Notes under the pieces: generated by a model
Told to the model about the DNA's origin: nothing
Databases searched by the model: none
Seen by the model: the letters and a program-made list of their open reading frames with translations, nothing else
Made by a program: the position numbers and the translations under genes
Part shown: positions 8,905 to 19,173 of the stretch, in pieces
Numbering within the stretch: the first letter of the stretch is position 1
Layout of the letters: every line of letters starts with the position of its first letter
NCBI GenBank assembly: GCA_963721725.1
Contig: CAVRLX010000003.1
Span: forward strand, 310,001-374,000
Direction of reading: 5' to 3'
Source: RI-153 sp963721725
GTDB lineage: Bacteria; Chloroflexota; Anaerolineae; Caldilineales; Caldilineaceae
Length of the DNA: 64,000 nt

Positions 8905-11052
8905 CTAGGCGATTGCCAATGCGCTTAAGAGGCGTGCAGGGGTCAAGGGAAGTTGGCGCAGGCGCACGCCCACGGCGTCAAAGATGGCGTTGGCAATTGC
9001 AGCGGCAGTAGGGCCTTGGGTTGCTTCGCCCGCACCCAGTGGCGGCGCGGCGGGCGGCTCTAACAGGGTCACCTTGACCGTGGGCGCTTCGTGCAGACGC
9101 AAGACTGGGTAGCTTTCCCAATCGACGCTTTGCAAACCTGTGGGTCCAAAGCGCACAGCTTCTTTCAAGGTCCAACTGGCAGCCTGAATCGCGCCGCCCT
9201 CAAGCTGATTGCACAGCCCGTCCGGGTTGATAATGCGCCCAGCGTCGGCGGCGATGGTTAGATGATCAAGATAAACATCGCCTGTGGCTCGCTCTACATG
9301 CAGATCCACAATCACGGCTGCATAGGCTTTTTCGTTTTTATATTGAGCAAAGCCAATGCCGCGCCCGTAATCTGGGCGGCGCGGTGCAGACCAATCGGCC
9401 AGGGTTGCGGCCTGGGTGATCACAGCCTCGGCGCGTGGATCGGCGAGATGGCGCAGGCGAAAGGCAACGGGATCAGCGCCAGCGTGCAACGCCAGTTCGT
9501 CCATAAACGACTCGATGGCGAAAACGTTGGCAAACGCACCCAAACCGCGTAGTGATGAAGTACGCAGCGGGCTGTCCGCCACAAAATGTTTGACAATGCG
9601 GCGCTGGGGGAAAGCATAGAGCGGGTCGGCGTTGCGGTGGATGCCGTTGTGGCGACCCAGGCCAGGGCGAGCGGCAGGGGCTGGCACGGGAGCGGCCAGA
9701 TGCCAAGCCGCCAGCAAGTTCGTGGCTGCCGTCATGGGGCGGGGACGGCCCGAATGGGTATAGCTCCAGACATCGTGGTTCCAGTCGATGACCGCGCCAG
9801 CAGCGTCTAGGCTGGCATTCATTTCAATCACAGCGGGCGTGCCATAGGGTTCCCAGCGGTGTTCATCCGCCCGGCTCCACTGCACCAGCACAGGGTAGTC
9901 AGGTACGGCCTGCGCCAACAGCGCCGCATCCAGCGTCACATCGTCCGCGCCGTTGTGGCCGTAGCAGCCCGGGCCTTCGACATGGATCAAGCGCAGATTG
10001 GTTTCGTCCATGCCCAACACATCGGCCAGAGAAGCGCGCAGCGGGAAAACGCCCTGGCTATGGGTCCAAATTGTGAGGTGAGCGCCTTGTTGATGGGCCA
10101 ACGCAGCCGACGGTCCCAGCGCGGCGTGCATGGTATAGGGGCGCAGATAGGTGGCGCTATGCGTAATCTCAGCGGCGGCGGGCGGCGCAATCGGCGGAAC
10201 GGGAGTGGCGACTGGCGTGCCATCCACCACGAGGAAATCTTGCGACGGGGCACTGCGCAAAGTGGCAAAAATTGTCTCCTCAGCGGGCAACGGGGTTGGT
10301 TCACGCCATTCAGCCGCAGCGGCCAGCGCTTCGGCGGCGCGCACCGCTTGAAATTCGCGTACAGCCACCACGCCCAAAAAGCTACCGTTGTGCACCACAG
10401 CCAGCACGCCGGCCATCTGCCGCACGGTCTCAACATCCACACCCAGCAGGGTGGCTCCGGGGGCGCTGGGCCGCACCACGCGCCCATGCACCATGCCGGG
10501 CAGCGTCATGTCGGCCACAAAGACAGGCTCGCCGCGTACTTTGGCGGGAAGATCAAGCCGGGCCACAGAGGTTCCCACCACGGTGTATTGCTCTACAGGC
10601 TTGGGGCGGATCACGCCGTAGGCTTGCTGCCGCAAGGGCTGTCCGCCTTGTAGCTCCCAATAACTGAGGGAATTTTCGCTGACCGGATCGATAATCACAC
10701 CATCGCGGACATGGAGATGCTCGGCGGGGACAGCCCAACGGGTGGCTGCGGCGGTGATCAATAAATGGCGCACTTCGGCGGCGGCTTGGCGGATGGCACC
10801 ACCGCTGCCTTGCGTGGAATTGCTGCCCGCGGTATGGCCTTCGTCGGGGGTGCGCGCGGTGTCGGCCATTACAACGCGGATGCGCTCAACGGCGACGTCG
10901 AGTTCTTCGGCGGCAATTTGGGCCAAGGTTGTACGGATGCCCTGGCCGATTTCGACTTTGCCGGTGAAAATAGTGATGGTTTCGTCGCTGTCAATCTGCA
11001 CCCAGCGATCCAAATCGGGCGTCTGCCGTAGCGCTTCGGGGAGTGTATTCAT
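8905..11052 (-). CDS. Molybdopterin-binding oxidoreductase large subunit (xanthine oxidase family, IorB/COG1529-like)
   Basis: A 715-residue catalytic subunit of a molybdenum hydroxylase. Family signatures are present: GKVEIGQGIRTTLAQIAAEELDV, SNSTQGSGGAI, EGPGCYGHNGADDVTLDA, SSLRGLGAFANVFAIE, and near the end GAGEATQGPTAAAIANAI, which contains the conserved active-site Glu (usually G-x-GE). With the adjacent [2Fe-2S] subunit it makes a two-component enzyme without an FAD subunit, as in isoquinoline 1-oxidoreductase and aldehyde-oxidising relatives. The substrate is unknown. The start at 11052 has AGGAGA upstream and its ATG overlaps the stop of the small subunit (ATGA), implying translational coupling. 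No Tat signal is seen on either subunit. Confidence 0.92.
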   Translation of the reverse strand: MNTLPEALRQTPDLDRWVQIDSDETITIFTGKVEIGQGIRTTLAQIAAEELDVAVERIRVVMADTARTPDEGHTAGSNSTQGSGGAIRQAAAEVRHLLITAAATRWAVPAEHLHVRDGVIIDPVSENSLSYWELQGGQPLRQQAYGVIRPKPVEQYTVVGTSVARLDLPAKVRGEPVFVADMTLPGMVHGRVVRPSAPGATLLGVDVETVRQMAGVLAVVHNGSFLGVVAVREFQAVRAAEALAAAAEWREPTPLPAEETIFATLRSAPSQDFLVVDGTPVATPVPPIAPPAAAEITHSATYLRPYTMHAALGPSAALAHQQGAHLTIWTHSQGVFPLRASLADVLGMDETNLRLIHVEGPGCYGHNGADDVTLDAALLAQAVPDYPVLVQWSRADEHRWEPYGTPAVIEMNASLDAAGAVIDWNHDVWSYTHSGRPRPMTAATNLLAAWHLAAPVPAPAARPGLGRHNGIHRNADPLYAFPQRRIVKHFVADSPLRTSSLRGLGAFANVFAIESFMDELALHAGADPVAFRLRHLADPRAEAVITQAATLADWSAPRRPDYGRGIGFAQYKNEKAYAAVIVDLHVERATGDVYLDHLTIAADAGRIINPDGLCNQLEGGAIQAASWTLKEAVRFGPTGLQSVDWESYPVLRLHEAPTVKVTLLEPPAAPPLGAGEATQGPTAAAIANAIFDAVGVRLRQLPLTPARLLSALAIA

Positions 11053-11516
11053 GGGGCTTCTCCTGCCGCACGGCGCACAGCACGCAGCACACGATGATAG
11101 GTTCCACAGCGGCATAGATGGCGATCTAACGCAGCGTGGATCTGGTCATCTGACGGCGTCGAGCTTTGCGCCAAGAGTGCCACTGTTGCCATCACAAAGC
11201 CAGCCGTGCAATATCCACACTGCGCGGCTCCTTCTTCCAGAAACGCATGCTGCACCGGATGCAAAGCCTCGGCGCTGCCGATACCCTCCAAAGTGGTGAT
11301 GGTCTTGCCCTCAAAAGCCGTGGCAAGTTGACAACAGGTGGGCAATGCCGCGCCATCCACCAACACTTTGCAGGCCCCACATTGCTCCAATCCACAGGCC
11401 AGTTTGGGTGATTTCAAGCCAAGATCGTCACGCAAAACGTAGATCAGCGGTGTGATAGGGTCAATCTGCACTTGATGTAGTTGTCCGTTGACAAACAGTG
11501 AAATCTCTCTATTCAC
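11049..11516 (-). CDS. (2Fe-2S)-binding small subunit of molybdenum hydroxylase (IorA/COG2080-like)
   Basis: A 155-residue electron-transfer subunit with two iron-sulfur domains. The plant-type ferredoxin part has CGLEQCGACKV plus a following Cys (LPTCCQ). The C-terminal helical domain has CGYCTAGF and CRCGTY. It passes electrons from the molybdenum site of the large subunit to an acceptor. The start codon is GTG at 11516, preceded by GGGGGG; the stop overlaps the next ATG by 4 bp. It begins 35 bp after the stop of the upstream secreted-protein gene, so read-through transcription is possible although the functions seem unrelated. Confidence 0.93.
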   Translation of the reverse strand: MNREISLFVNGQLHQVQIDPITPLIYVLRDDLGLKSPKLACGLEQCGACKVLVDGAALPTCCQLATAFEGKTITTLEGIGSAEALHPVQHAFLEEGAAQCGYCTAGFVMATVALLAQSSTPSDDQIHAALDRHLCRCGTYHRVLRAVRRAAGEAP

Positions 11517-11551
11517 AAAGTGATCCCCCCGATCTGGTTTGTAGCTTGAAT

Positions 11552-12811
11552 TTATGGACGTTGGAGCAGAGGAAGATGGATCCTCGTTGCACCCAACGGT
11601 GATCCGATCTGTTGAGCGGCAGTGAAAGCCGCGGCGGGAGGTGTTTGCACAACCAGCGGGTTATTCTGTGCCGGAACCGCAGCCACGGTGGGCGAAGGCA
11701 GCGGGCTGTTGGGATCAGGTGTGGGGAGTGGGCTTGCGACACTGGTTGCCGTAGCTGCGGGTGTCGCTGTGGGCTTGACGATAACCGTTACCACGACATA
11801 GGGACCGGGCCGACCCAGGCTGGGCGGGGGCGATGTAGGCGTGGCTTCAGGCAATCGTTCGGTCAAGAAAGCAGCATTTTGTACAGTCAGTCGGTAACTC
11901 AGCCAAAGCAGGGCATAGCGCCACTGGCTCACGACCACAATATAACGGGCGTAAGGCTCTACAATTTCGGCACGCCAAATATAGCGGCCATCGTCGGTAA
12001 TGGTGAGATGGCCTTCGGTGGTATCCGGCGCACGCCAGGGCAAAATGAAATTATTGGTCATATAACGGAACTGGTCTTCGCTAAAGACGTTGACCTCGAA
12101 GCCCTTGTCTTGGTGAAATTGTTCCGGCGGATCGTAGGTCATCTCGATCTGCACCGGACGGCCTGTGTCTAGCACCACCAACTCGTAATAGTCGCTGTCG
12201 TAGATGGCATCGAGCACGCCGACGATAGATTTGAGACGGCGCGGGGGCAGCGGCGTGGGCGTGGCTGTGGGGGATGGTCCCGGCACAACGATAAGCGGGG
12301 GTTGGCCTTCGTTGCCCGGCGGCGGATTATAGACATCCTCTACTTGGCCGCCGTCGTCGCTAAATGTGGCGTTTTCGGCACTCAGCGTATAGTTCATGGG
12401 AACTGGCGAATCGTTATAGACGACGACGTAATAGACATCACGGCTGGGGCGCTGGATGATGGCCTGAAGCCGTCGCCCTTCGCCTGGCAGTTGATCGCCG
12501 GCGGCCACGGCCAGCGCCCCGGGGTTGGTTCCGCCTGTATACGCGGCCAAGCCGATTGGATCAAAGACAAAAAAGCCGGATCGCTGATCCAACTGCTGTT
12601 GGCCTTGGGGCACATATTCCAGAAGTAGGCGGACCGGGCGATTTTGCACGGCGATGCGTAGCGTTAGGTAATGGCGATCAAACTGGCGATCCAGCGTGCC
12701 GTTGACTCGCCCCACAGTAACGGGGACATTTTGAGCAGACGCAAAATAGAGAGGCGAAAGCAGGGAAAGCAACAGAGCAATGGCAACAAAAAGCAGGTGT
12801 CGGCGTGGCAT
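11552..12811 (-). CDS. Secreted protein with two copies of a beta-rich domain and Thr/Pro linkers
   Basis: A 419-residue protein with a signal peptide (LLFVAIALLLSLLSPLYFASA). Two similar domains follow: about 35-165 (NGTLDRQFDRHYLTLRI ... YYVVVYNDSPVPMNYTLS) and about 200-335 (VGVLDAIYDSDYYELVV ... YIVVVSQWRYALLWLSYRL). Each pairs an opening 'G.Ld..yd.hYy.l.v' with a closing 'Y.vvV.n......Y.l'. The same domain occurs twice in the fasciclin protein at 15620-17603. Thr/Pro-rich linkers separate the domains, and the protein ends IHLPLLQRP. I do not recognise the family; an extracellular structural or binding role is inferred from the export signal and layout. Confidence 0.7.
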   Translation of the reverse strand: MPRRHLLFVAIALLLSLLSPLYFASAQNVPVTVGRVNGTLDRQFDRHYLTLRIAVQNRPVRLLLEYVPQGQQQLDQRSGFFVFDPIGLAAYTGGTNPGALAVAAGDQLPGEGRRLQAIIQRPSRDVYYVVVYNDSPVPMNYTLSAENATFSDDGGQVEDVYNPPPGNEGQPPLIVVPGPSPTATPTPLPPRRLKSIVGVLDAIYDSDYYELVVLDTGRPVQIEMTYDPPEQFHQDKGFEVNVFSEDQFRYMTNNFILPWRAPDTTEGHLTITDDGRYIWRAEIVEPYARYIVVVSQWRYALLWLSYRLTVQNAAFLTERLPEATPTSPPPSLGRPGPYVVVTVIVKPTATPAATATSVASPLPTPDPNSPLPSPTVAAVPAQNNPLVVQTPPAAAFTAAQQIGSPLGATRIHLPLLQRP

Positions 12812-12894
12812 AGGCGGTTACGGAGATCCACTTTTCATACTATCAACCGGTGATGGCGGTTTTGTAAGATCCAGTCCGAGTTGATTGATCTCAG

Positions 12895-15396
12895 TCATTT
12901 TGAATCCTCCCCTCCCATTCTTTGCAGCCCCACTACATGAAATGCACCCCAGACCGAGGATTGATTGACCCATTTTTTACGGAGCGGATCGGGGATGCTG
13001 CCGTCGGCCAGAGCGCTTTCGGTGGCAGCGCTACAGCGCAGTTCGACGCCGAAGCCATTGGGTTTGCGCCCCGCCCGGTCAATCCGCCCTTTGAGATCGC
13101 TCAGCCCGGCAATGGCCGCTTCGACTTCAGCCCCCGTAATATCATCGCCACGGCTGCTGCCACTGCCGTTATCGGCGCTGCCATCCTGCAACCGAACCAG
13201 TTGCCAACGCCATTGGGTGGTGCTGCCCTCCATTTGCGTGCCCACATTGAGGGCGAAATCGGCCTCACTTGCCAACGCCGTGCGGAAGAAGCCGTGTACA
13301 TCGCGGAAAGTGCGGCTAAAGCGCGCCGGGGGCAGATCCTCGCGGGTGCGCCGCCCGTACCCTTTGCTGCTCAGGCGTTCGTCGAGAATTGCCACCACAC
13401 CGCGATCACTGCTACGGCGAATCAAGCGACCAAAGCCTTGTTTCAGCGTCAACGACATCAGCGGGACCATGTAATCGCCAAAACTACTGTTGGCCGCCAG
13501 ATCATCGAGCCGTTTCATGCGAGCGCTGTGCAGCGGATCATTGGGCGTGGGGAAAGGCATTTTGTCCAGCACCACCAAGCTGAGATCGTCGCCGGGCAGA
13601 TCGACACCCTCCCAAAACGAACGGGTTGCCAAGAGAACACTGTGCGGCGTGGCAAGGAACCAATCAATGAGCGCGTTACGCGGGGCGTCGCCCTGGGCCT
13701 GCAACGGCCAAAAGGTGCCGGTGCGTTCGTCTTTCAGCCTCTGATAGACCTGTTGTAGCCCGCTCCAATTGGTGAACAGACAGAGCGCACGCCCCCGGCT
13801 CACTTCCAAGCAAGCCGCTCAATCTCGCGCGAGACGGCGTCATAGTAGGGGTTTTTATTGCGCCAATCATAGGCGGGCAGGGCGGGCTGGTAGAGCAGCG
13901 CCTGATTAGGATAATCAAAGACAGCGGGCAAAATACGCTCGATAGTCTCGCCCCTAATGCCGCAACGCCGTTTGAAATGCTCAAAATGGCCGTCGGTGGA
14001 GAGAGTAGCACTGGTGCAGATTACCGTACGCTTTTCATGCTCAAAAAGATATTCGGCCAAAAAGTTGGCAGGATCAATCGGCGCAGCGTGGATGGTCATG
14101 CGGATGTGACGGCGATCCTGTGGGGCGCGCTCGGCATAGCGCACCATCTGCTCGTCGCGGCTGCTGGTGCAGACAATTGCCAGCTTTGTTGCCAATGATC
14201 CCAGCGCTTCCAGCGCGAGATCAGTATTGGGCGCGCTTTTCGCTGGTCTCTTCGCTCTCTTTTTTGGCGTCGTCGCTTTTTTGATAAGGATGTTTTTTAC
14301 GCATGTCATCTTGAAGCGACTTCAACTGACTTGCCAGCTTTTTCATCTCCTCCAGATCACCTTCGAGGCGGAAGGTGGTTTCGCTGCTCAGCCGTTCCAC
14401 TTCGGTGAAGGCCATCAGGTTTTGCAGATCCAGATCGCTGATGCGCTCAGCATCTACATGCTCTTTGAAGATAGTGCGACTGAGCAGCCCTTGGAGCGCG
14501 TAATTGGTGACCTCGACCTCGAAAACAGAGGTAGCAGTGCTTTCCAGCCCGTGCGCCTCGTCGATAACATAGATGGAGGCGGAAGGCAGCAAGCGCGCGC
14601 CCGCTTCGCCCAATTCTAGGACGTTGAGCAAGAGATGGTGATTGGTGATTAAAATCTGGGCATTGGCCGCCTGATCACGCATTTTGTTGACCCAGCAATT
14701 GTCAAAATAGAAGCGGCAATCACGCTGGAGACAATCGTCGGGATAACTAACCAGCTTTGGGCGCAGATCGGTGTGCAGAACAAAGGGCAAATCATCCACA
14801 TCGCCGCTGTCGGTCTCGCCAAGCCAGCCGCGCATATAGGCAAATTGATCATGTTCGCGGTCGTACATGGAAAATTGGCGCTGCTCCATCGCCTCTTGTT
14901 CCCATTTATAGGTGCAGACGTAATTACTGCGCCCCTTTACCAACACGGCGTTAATCGACCGTTTAAGGACTTTGGCGAGAAAGGGAATGTCTTTGGTGTA
15001 GAGCTGATTTTGCAGCGATTTGTTGGCAGTGGCGACAACCACGGTGCGCCCGCTGAGGATGGCGGGGAGCAGATAGGCCAGTGATTTGCCTGTGCCGGTG
15101 GGTGCTTCCATAATGGCAGTGGTGCGTTGGACAATTGCCTCTTTCACCGCCTCGGCCATTTGAAGCTGACTAGGGCGTAGTTCATAGCCTTCCAAGATGC
15201 CGGCCAGCGGGCCATCGGGGCTGAAAAAACGAGCGAGATCGGTTTCTTCCAGCAGCGAGGGGTGATGGCTACGCTCTTCGCCCTCGTCCCCGCCGCCATC
15301 CAAACGCAGTTCGTCGTCATAGTCGGGTTCCGGCCATGACGGTTCATCAGTGTAAACGGGTTCGGGAAAGTCGATGGGAAAACGCTCGTTGCTCAT
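12895..15396 (-). CDS. ATP-dependent helicase, DinG/XPD-like iron-sulfur superfamily 2 (two frameshifts)
   Basis: One helicase gene spread over three frames, about 830 codons. The first part has Walker A (APTGTGKS), four Cys suited to an FeS cluster (NYVC, DDC, RDC, DNC) and the DEAH box VIDEAH. The middle part carries CTSATLS. The last part has FTNWSG, GVDLPGDDLSLVVLDKMPF and the motif VI segment QGFGRLIRR. Frame changes lie near 14221-14226 and near 13803-13810; the first is explained by one extra base. DinG/XPD enzymes unwind DNA 5' to 3' and help repair and R-loop removal. The ATG at 15396 has no clear Shine-Dalgarno. A palindromic repeat lies 75 bp upstream. Confidence 0.85.
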
Positions 15397-15470
15397 GGGG
15401 GGCAGTGTAGCACGCGTGTGCGGATGGCGACAAGTCTCTTATGAGAGTCGCGTATAAAAAAGGTAACTGT

Positions 15471-15552
15471 TCAGGTGCGACGCACTCGCCAGGACAAGAT
15501 CGGGCTAGACATTCTGTGTGGCGAGTGCGTCGCACCCTAGACCTGTATAGAT
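15471..15552 (-). repeat. Palindromic repeat element, copy 1
   Basis: Arms GGTGCGACGCACTCGCCA (15474-15491) and the exact complement (15519-15536), 27-bp spacer. Flanks CAGG on the left and CCTAGACCTGTATAGATA on the right are shared with other copies. It lies between the terminator of the fasciclin gene and the start of the helicase gene. Confidence 0.9.
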
Positions 15553-15557
15553 ACGAA

Positions 15558-15593
15558 AAAAGTGCCCCTGGCGTAATCGCCAGGGGCACTTTT
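15558..15593 (-). terminator. Intrinsic terminator of the fasciclin gene
   Basis: A 16-bp perfect stem (AAAAGTGCCCCTGGCG and complement) with loop TAAT and flanking A/T runs. It is 26 bp beyond the stop and symmetrical, so it could work in both directions. Confidence 0.9.
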
Positions 15594-15619
15594 ACAAAGA
15601 GAAATCTTTTCAGTTCTAC

Positions 15620-17603
15620 CTATTGGGCTGGAACCAATACGCTGCCAATAATGTGAATGACACCGTTCGTGGCAGCCACATCGGCCTGGACCACGCGAGC
15701 GCCGCCCACGGTGACAACACCATTCGCCACGGTGACGGGGAGCTGAACACCGCTCAGGGTCGTCACAGTAGAGCCATTGGTGAGGCCAGACGCATTTATA
15801 GTACCGGCCACAATGTGCGATTTCAACACACTCGCCAGTTCAGTTGGGTTGGCGATGAGGCGTTCCAATTGTGCCTCGTTCAGCGACGTGAAGGCGGTAT
15901 CAGTGGGGGCAAAGAAGGTGTAAGTACCCCCGTTGAGAATCGCCTTTACGTTGTTATTCTGATCAGGTTCCAGTTCCAACAGGTCGAGCAACAACCCCAA
16001 CGTATCAAGCACATTGAAGCTACCCGCTGTAGCAACCAGATTACCGCTGGCCGGTGCTGTCGAGGCGGCAGTTGTGGGCACTGCCGTGGCCTGTGCCACA
16101 ACCGCAGTGGCCGCAGGTGTCGCCCCCGCCGCAGTAGTGGCCGCAGGTGTCACCCCCGCCGCAGTAGTGGCCGCGGGGGTAGGCGTGGCGGCAGCAGCCG
16201 TTGTTGAACTGGGCAGATCGGCACGGGCAGGAATGTTCAAGCTCTGGCCCACTTCAATCACATTGCAATTTGTGATGTTATTGAAGGCGCAGATCTGAGC
16301 GTACAACTGCGATGTGCCATAGGCCCGGCGCGAGATGGTTCCCATAGTGTCGCCACTTGCCACCCGATAGGTGGTCGGCGGTGTAATGGAGCCATCGCCC
16401 GTGGTGGTGGCCGCCGGTGTAGCCGTAGCCGCCGCCGGGGTTCCCGTCGTGGCAGTCGTTGTACCCGTGGTTGTTGTACCCGTGGTTGTTGTATCAGTGG
16501 TCGTCATCACTACTTCGGTGGAAGACATCTCTTGGGCGGTGATAGACTGGGCCGATTCATCGACCAAAATTGCGTTCTTGACGCTGATTTTGTACCGGCC
16601 AGCCAAGGTGGAATCGTTGCTGACGATTACCACATAGTGAGTAAAAGGCTGGCTGATACGACCATATTTGGTCTTGATGGAACGTACATTGGGGGGGAGC
16701 AATTCGCCAACAAGTGTATTGTTCATACTCAGATTGTTGGCGCTGCCGTTGACCAGTGAGCGGAATTGACCATCGTTTAAAACGTAGAAGTTCAGTTTTT
16801 CGGTCAAGTCCTGTACATCTTGTGGATCGTAGGTCATTTCGACCTCAACCGCCGACTTAATGTCTTGCACTTCCAGATCGTAGTAATGCTTGGCGAAGCG
16901 CTCGGTGAGTTCGCCCTCAAGCTCGGTGGCCGTGAACTTGCCGGGCACAACCACAGTGGTTGTTTCGGTCGTCGCAGCGGCCGTCGCAGCAGCGGCGGGT
17001 GTTGCCGTGGCGGCTACGGGTGCAGCCGTCGTAGCGGCCGCGGTGGGTGCTGTTGTGGCAGCGGCGGGAGCAGCTTCCGCCTCGGTCACATCGGCCACAA
17101 TCGGTGCAGAGGGGTCGGTAACCTGTTCACCAGAGCTATCGATGAAGATAATATTCTGGCCGGAGAGAATGTAATCCATAGGCACGGTGGAGTCATTGAA
17201 GATCACCAGTGTGTAGGTGCCAGCGTCAAAGTTCGCCACTTTGCGTACTACGCCGGAAATGCTCTCATTGGCATCGTGGGCCGTGGTCTTCATGGACGGT
17301 GAACGCGGGGCGGTGTTGTTCAATTGGTTCACCTGATCGCCACTGAGCACGATGAAGCCAGAGAATTGTTTGACGCTCTGATTGTCGTTGGGATTGAAAT
17401 CCATGACAATCGTCATTTTGTCATTAGGGTTGCTGGCGCGAATTTCAAGATAATGTTTGGCGAACTGTTCGTTCAATTCACCGCGCACCCGCGTTTGCTG
17501 TAATGGCCGTCGATTGGGCATTGGCGCTCATTACCGGCAAGGCGGTGACCATGAGGGCCAAAAGCAACACAACCGACATGGCTTTCCATAATTTTTGTTT
17601 CAT
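15620..17603 (-). CDS. Secreted fasciclin/LysM protein with two beta-rich domains (one frameshift)
   Basis: About 660 residues. A signal peptide (MKQKLWKAMSVVLLLALMV, processing near MSANAQ) is followed, after a one-base frameshift near 17490-17498, by two copies of the domain seen in the 11552-12811 protein (GELNEQFAKHYLEIRA; GELTERFAKHYYDLEV). A LysM module (YRVASGDTMGTISRRAYG ... VIEVGQSLNIPA) should bind peptidoglycan. The C-terminal fasciclin domain (FNVLDTLG ... TYTFFAPTDTAF ... VIHIIGSVLVPA) is an adhesion module. Ala/Thr-rich linkers join the parts. The start at 17603 has GGAGG upstream. A likely surface adhesin tethered to the wall. Confidence 0.85.
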
Positions 17604-17768
17604 AACCATTTCTACCTCCAAATGAAGCCGACAGCATCTGTGCCAGCATGGTGGGGAGTTGCACGATGCGAAACTCTCCCGTTGAAACTATGCAATAAAC
17701 TACGTTTTGATAAATTTCGTTCCCCGCATAGGGCGCAGAGAGCCTCGATGCTCCGTGCACAGTAGGGT

Positions 17769-17797
17769 ATTATACTCTTTAGCAGGGGTAGAGCCAA
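17769..17797 (-). promoter_or_regulatory. Promoter of the fasciclin/LysM gene
   Basis: On the minus strand TTGGCT (17797-17792) is followed after 17 bp by a perfect TATAAT (17774-17769). Transcription would start near 17762, giving a leader of roughly 155 nt. Confidence 0.6.
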
Positions 17798-17869
17798 TTT
17801 AGCAGCAGGGATTTCTGCTTTGGAATCTGTAATTTAAAGGCAATTTGAGGGTAGATTTTGCTTTTGTGG

Positions 17870-19078
17870 TTATGGCGTAGGTCGAGCGACAGTTAATCGT
17901 CTGATATACGAATCAGTGTAATTTCCGTCCTGACGGACAACGCGCAGCCGCAGTTCATAGAGGCCAGGGGAGACCGCTCCCAGATCGAGTCGGGCGATGA
18001 CGTCCTGGATGACAGGATAGCTTCCGCGATAGAGGAAGAGCCATTCGGATGCTAACGTGTCGGCGCGCCGCCAATAGATCTCCCAGCGTTGCAATCTCGG
18101 ATGCACAATTGTGCCGGTAACATCGACAATGCCGAAAACTGTGCTGCCATCCTGGGGGGCAGTCAGACGGATGTAGGGGGTGATGGCGCTGGAGATCGAG
18201 GCGTCGTTTTGTACGTTGAGATTGCGTACATGGTATTGATCGTAGTTGGCGTCGGCATAGACAAGGCGCATACGCAGATCATAAAAGCCATTTTCCAGCA
18301 GAGTCGTATCCAACACATAAAGAGTGTCGTTGTACATTTGATCGGTGCTGCTCAAGAGCCAGCGCCACGTTTCCTGACCCGATGGCGAGATATAAAGCTC
18401 GTAGCGAAGAAAGCGGTGCTGTGGATCGCGGCCATTGGCGGTGCCCACAATGCGCACCGCCCCTTGCAGCGTTTCGGCACGCCGCGGGCTATAGAGTCCC
18501 TGACCGCCAGGGATAAAGCTTTCTGGCGTGGGCGTGGGTGTTGCCAGCGGCGAGGGCGTCTCCAACGGTGAGAGCGGCGGCAAAATCGCCGGTCCCGTCA
18601 CTGTAATGGTAGTGGTGGCGGTTATATTGGGCGTAGCGGTGGGCGTGGGCGGGTTCTCGTTGCGGATCTCGAATCCGCGTACAAACGTTTCGCTATAATC
18701 GCCGCCGCGTTGGATAGCCCGCACGCGAATGTCGTAAAAGCCATCGGCCAGTTGTGTGGTGTCAAAGCCATGAAGATTGCCATCGCGCACAACATTATAG
18801 CTTGTGGTCAACCAACTCCATTGGTCTGCATTGGCTGGGGAGATATGCACTTGATATTGCATATAGTCGTTGATCAGCGCTGTGCCTTGAATACGCATAT
18901 AACCATACACAACTGTGCCAGGGCGTGGGAAGGTAATTTCGTTGCGAACGGCCGGCTTGGTGGGGATTACTTGTAAAGCTGGGGCTGCATTGGCGGTAAA
19001 TGCCATCCAGCGAGGGATCGCCAAAGAGAGGAATAGGGCTAGGGCCAATAGAAAACGACGGACGGAGAAAAGTCTCAT
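17870..19078 (-). CDS. Secreted protein with three Ig/FnIII-like repeats
   Basis: A 402-residue exported protein with a signal peptide (FLLALALFLSLAI ... ANA). Three related beta-sandwich-like repeats of about 95 residues follow, recognisable by a G-x-V/I-x-G opening, a 'YELYISP..qe.W.WL' middle and an 'L.DGFYDIRVRAI..dGdY' ending. Repeats 1 and 2 are separated by a Thr/Pro linker (PTPTATPNITATTTITV). No enzymatic motif is seen. The ATG at 19078 is chosen, but no good Shine-Dalgarno precedes it; an in-frame TTG lies five codons upstream. It follows PBP1A in the same direction, separated by a hairpin. Confidence 0.72.
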   Translation of the reverse strand: MRLFSVRRFLLALALFLSLAIPRWMAFTANAAPALQVIPTKPAVRNEITFPRPGTVVYGYMRIQGTALINDYMQYQVHISPANADQWSWLTTSYNVVRDGNLHGFDTTQLADGFYDIRVRAIQRGGDYSETFVRGFEIRNENPPTPTATPNITATTTITVTGPAILPPLSPLETPSPLATPTPTPESFIPGGQGLYSPRRAETLQGAVRIVGTANGRDPQHRFLRYELYISPSGQETWRWLLSSTDQMYNDTLYVLDTTLLENGFYDLRMRLVYADANYDQYHVRNLNVQNDASISSAITPYIRLTAPQDGSTVFGIVDVTGTIVHPRLQRWEIYWRRADTLASEWLFLYRGSYPVIQDVIARLDLGAVSPGLYELRLRVVRQDGNYTDSYIRRLTVARPTP

Positions 19079-19096
19079 GGTGAAAGGTATCAAAAT

Positions 19097-19152
19097 GGGG
19101 GAATGAGATGGTCATATCCAAAGCAATCACTTACCTTTACCATCTCATCCCC
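19097..19152 (-). terminator. Long hairpin after PBP1A
   Basis: Arms GGGGAATGAGATGGT (19097-19112 region) and ACCATCTCATCCCC (19139-19152) flank a 26-base loop. It is 20 bp beyond the PBP1A stop and just upstream of the next gene. Confidence 0.6.
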
Positions 19153-19173
19153 CTCTTTTTAGATGATCAATGC

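Noticed and set aside
15471..15552. Palindromic repeat as a plain intrinsic terminator
   Set aside because: No U tract follows on either strand. Separate genuine terminators lie beside copies 1, 3 and 5, and conserved sequence extends beyond the stem.
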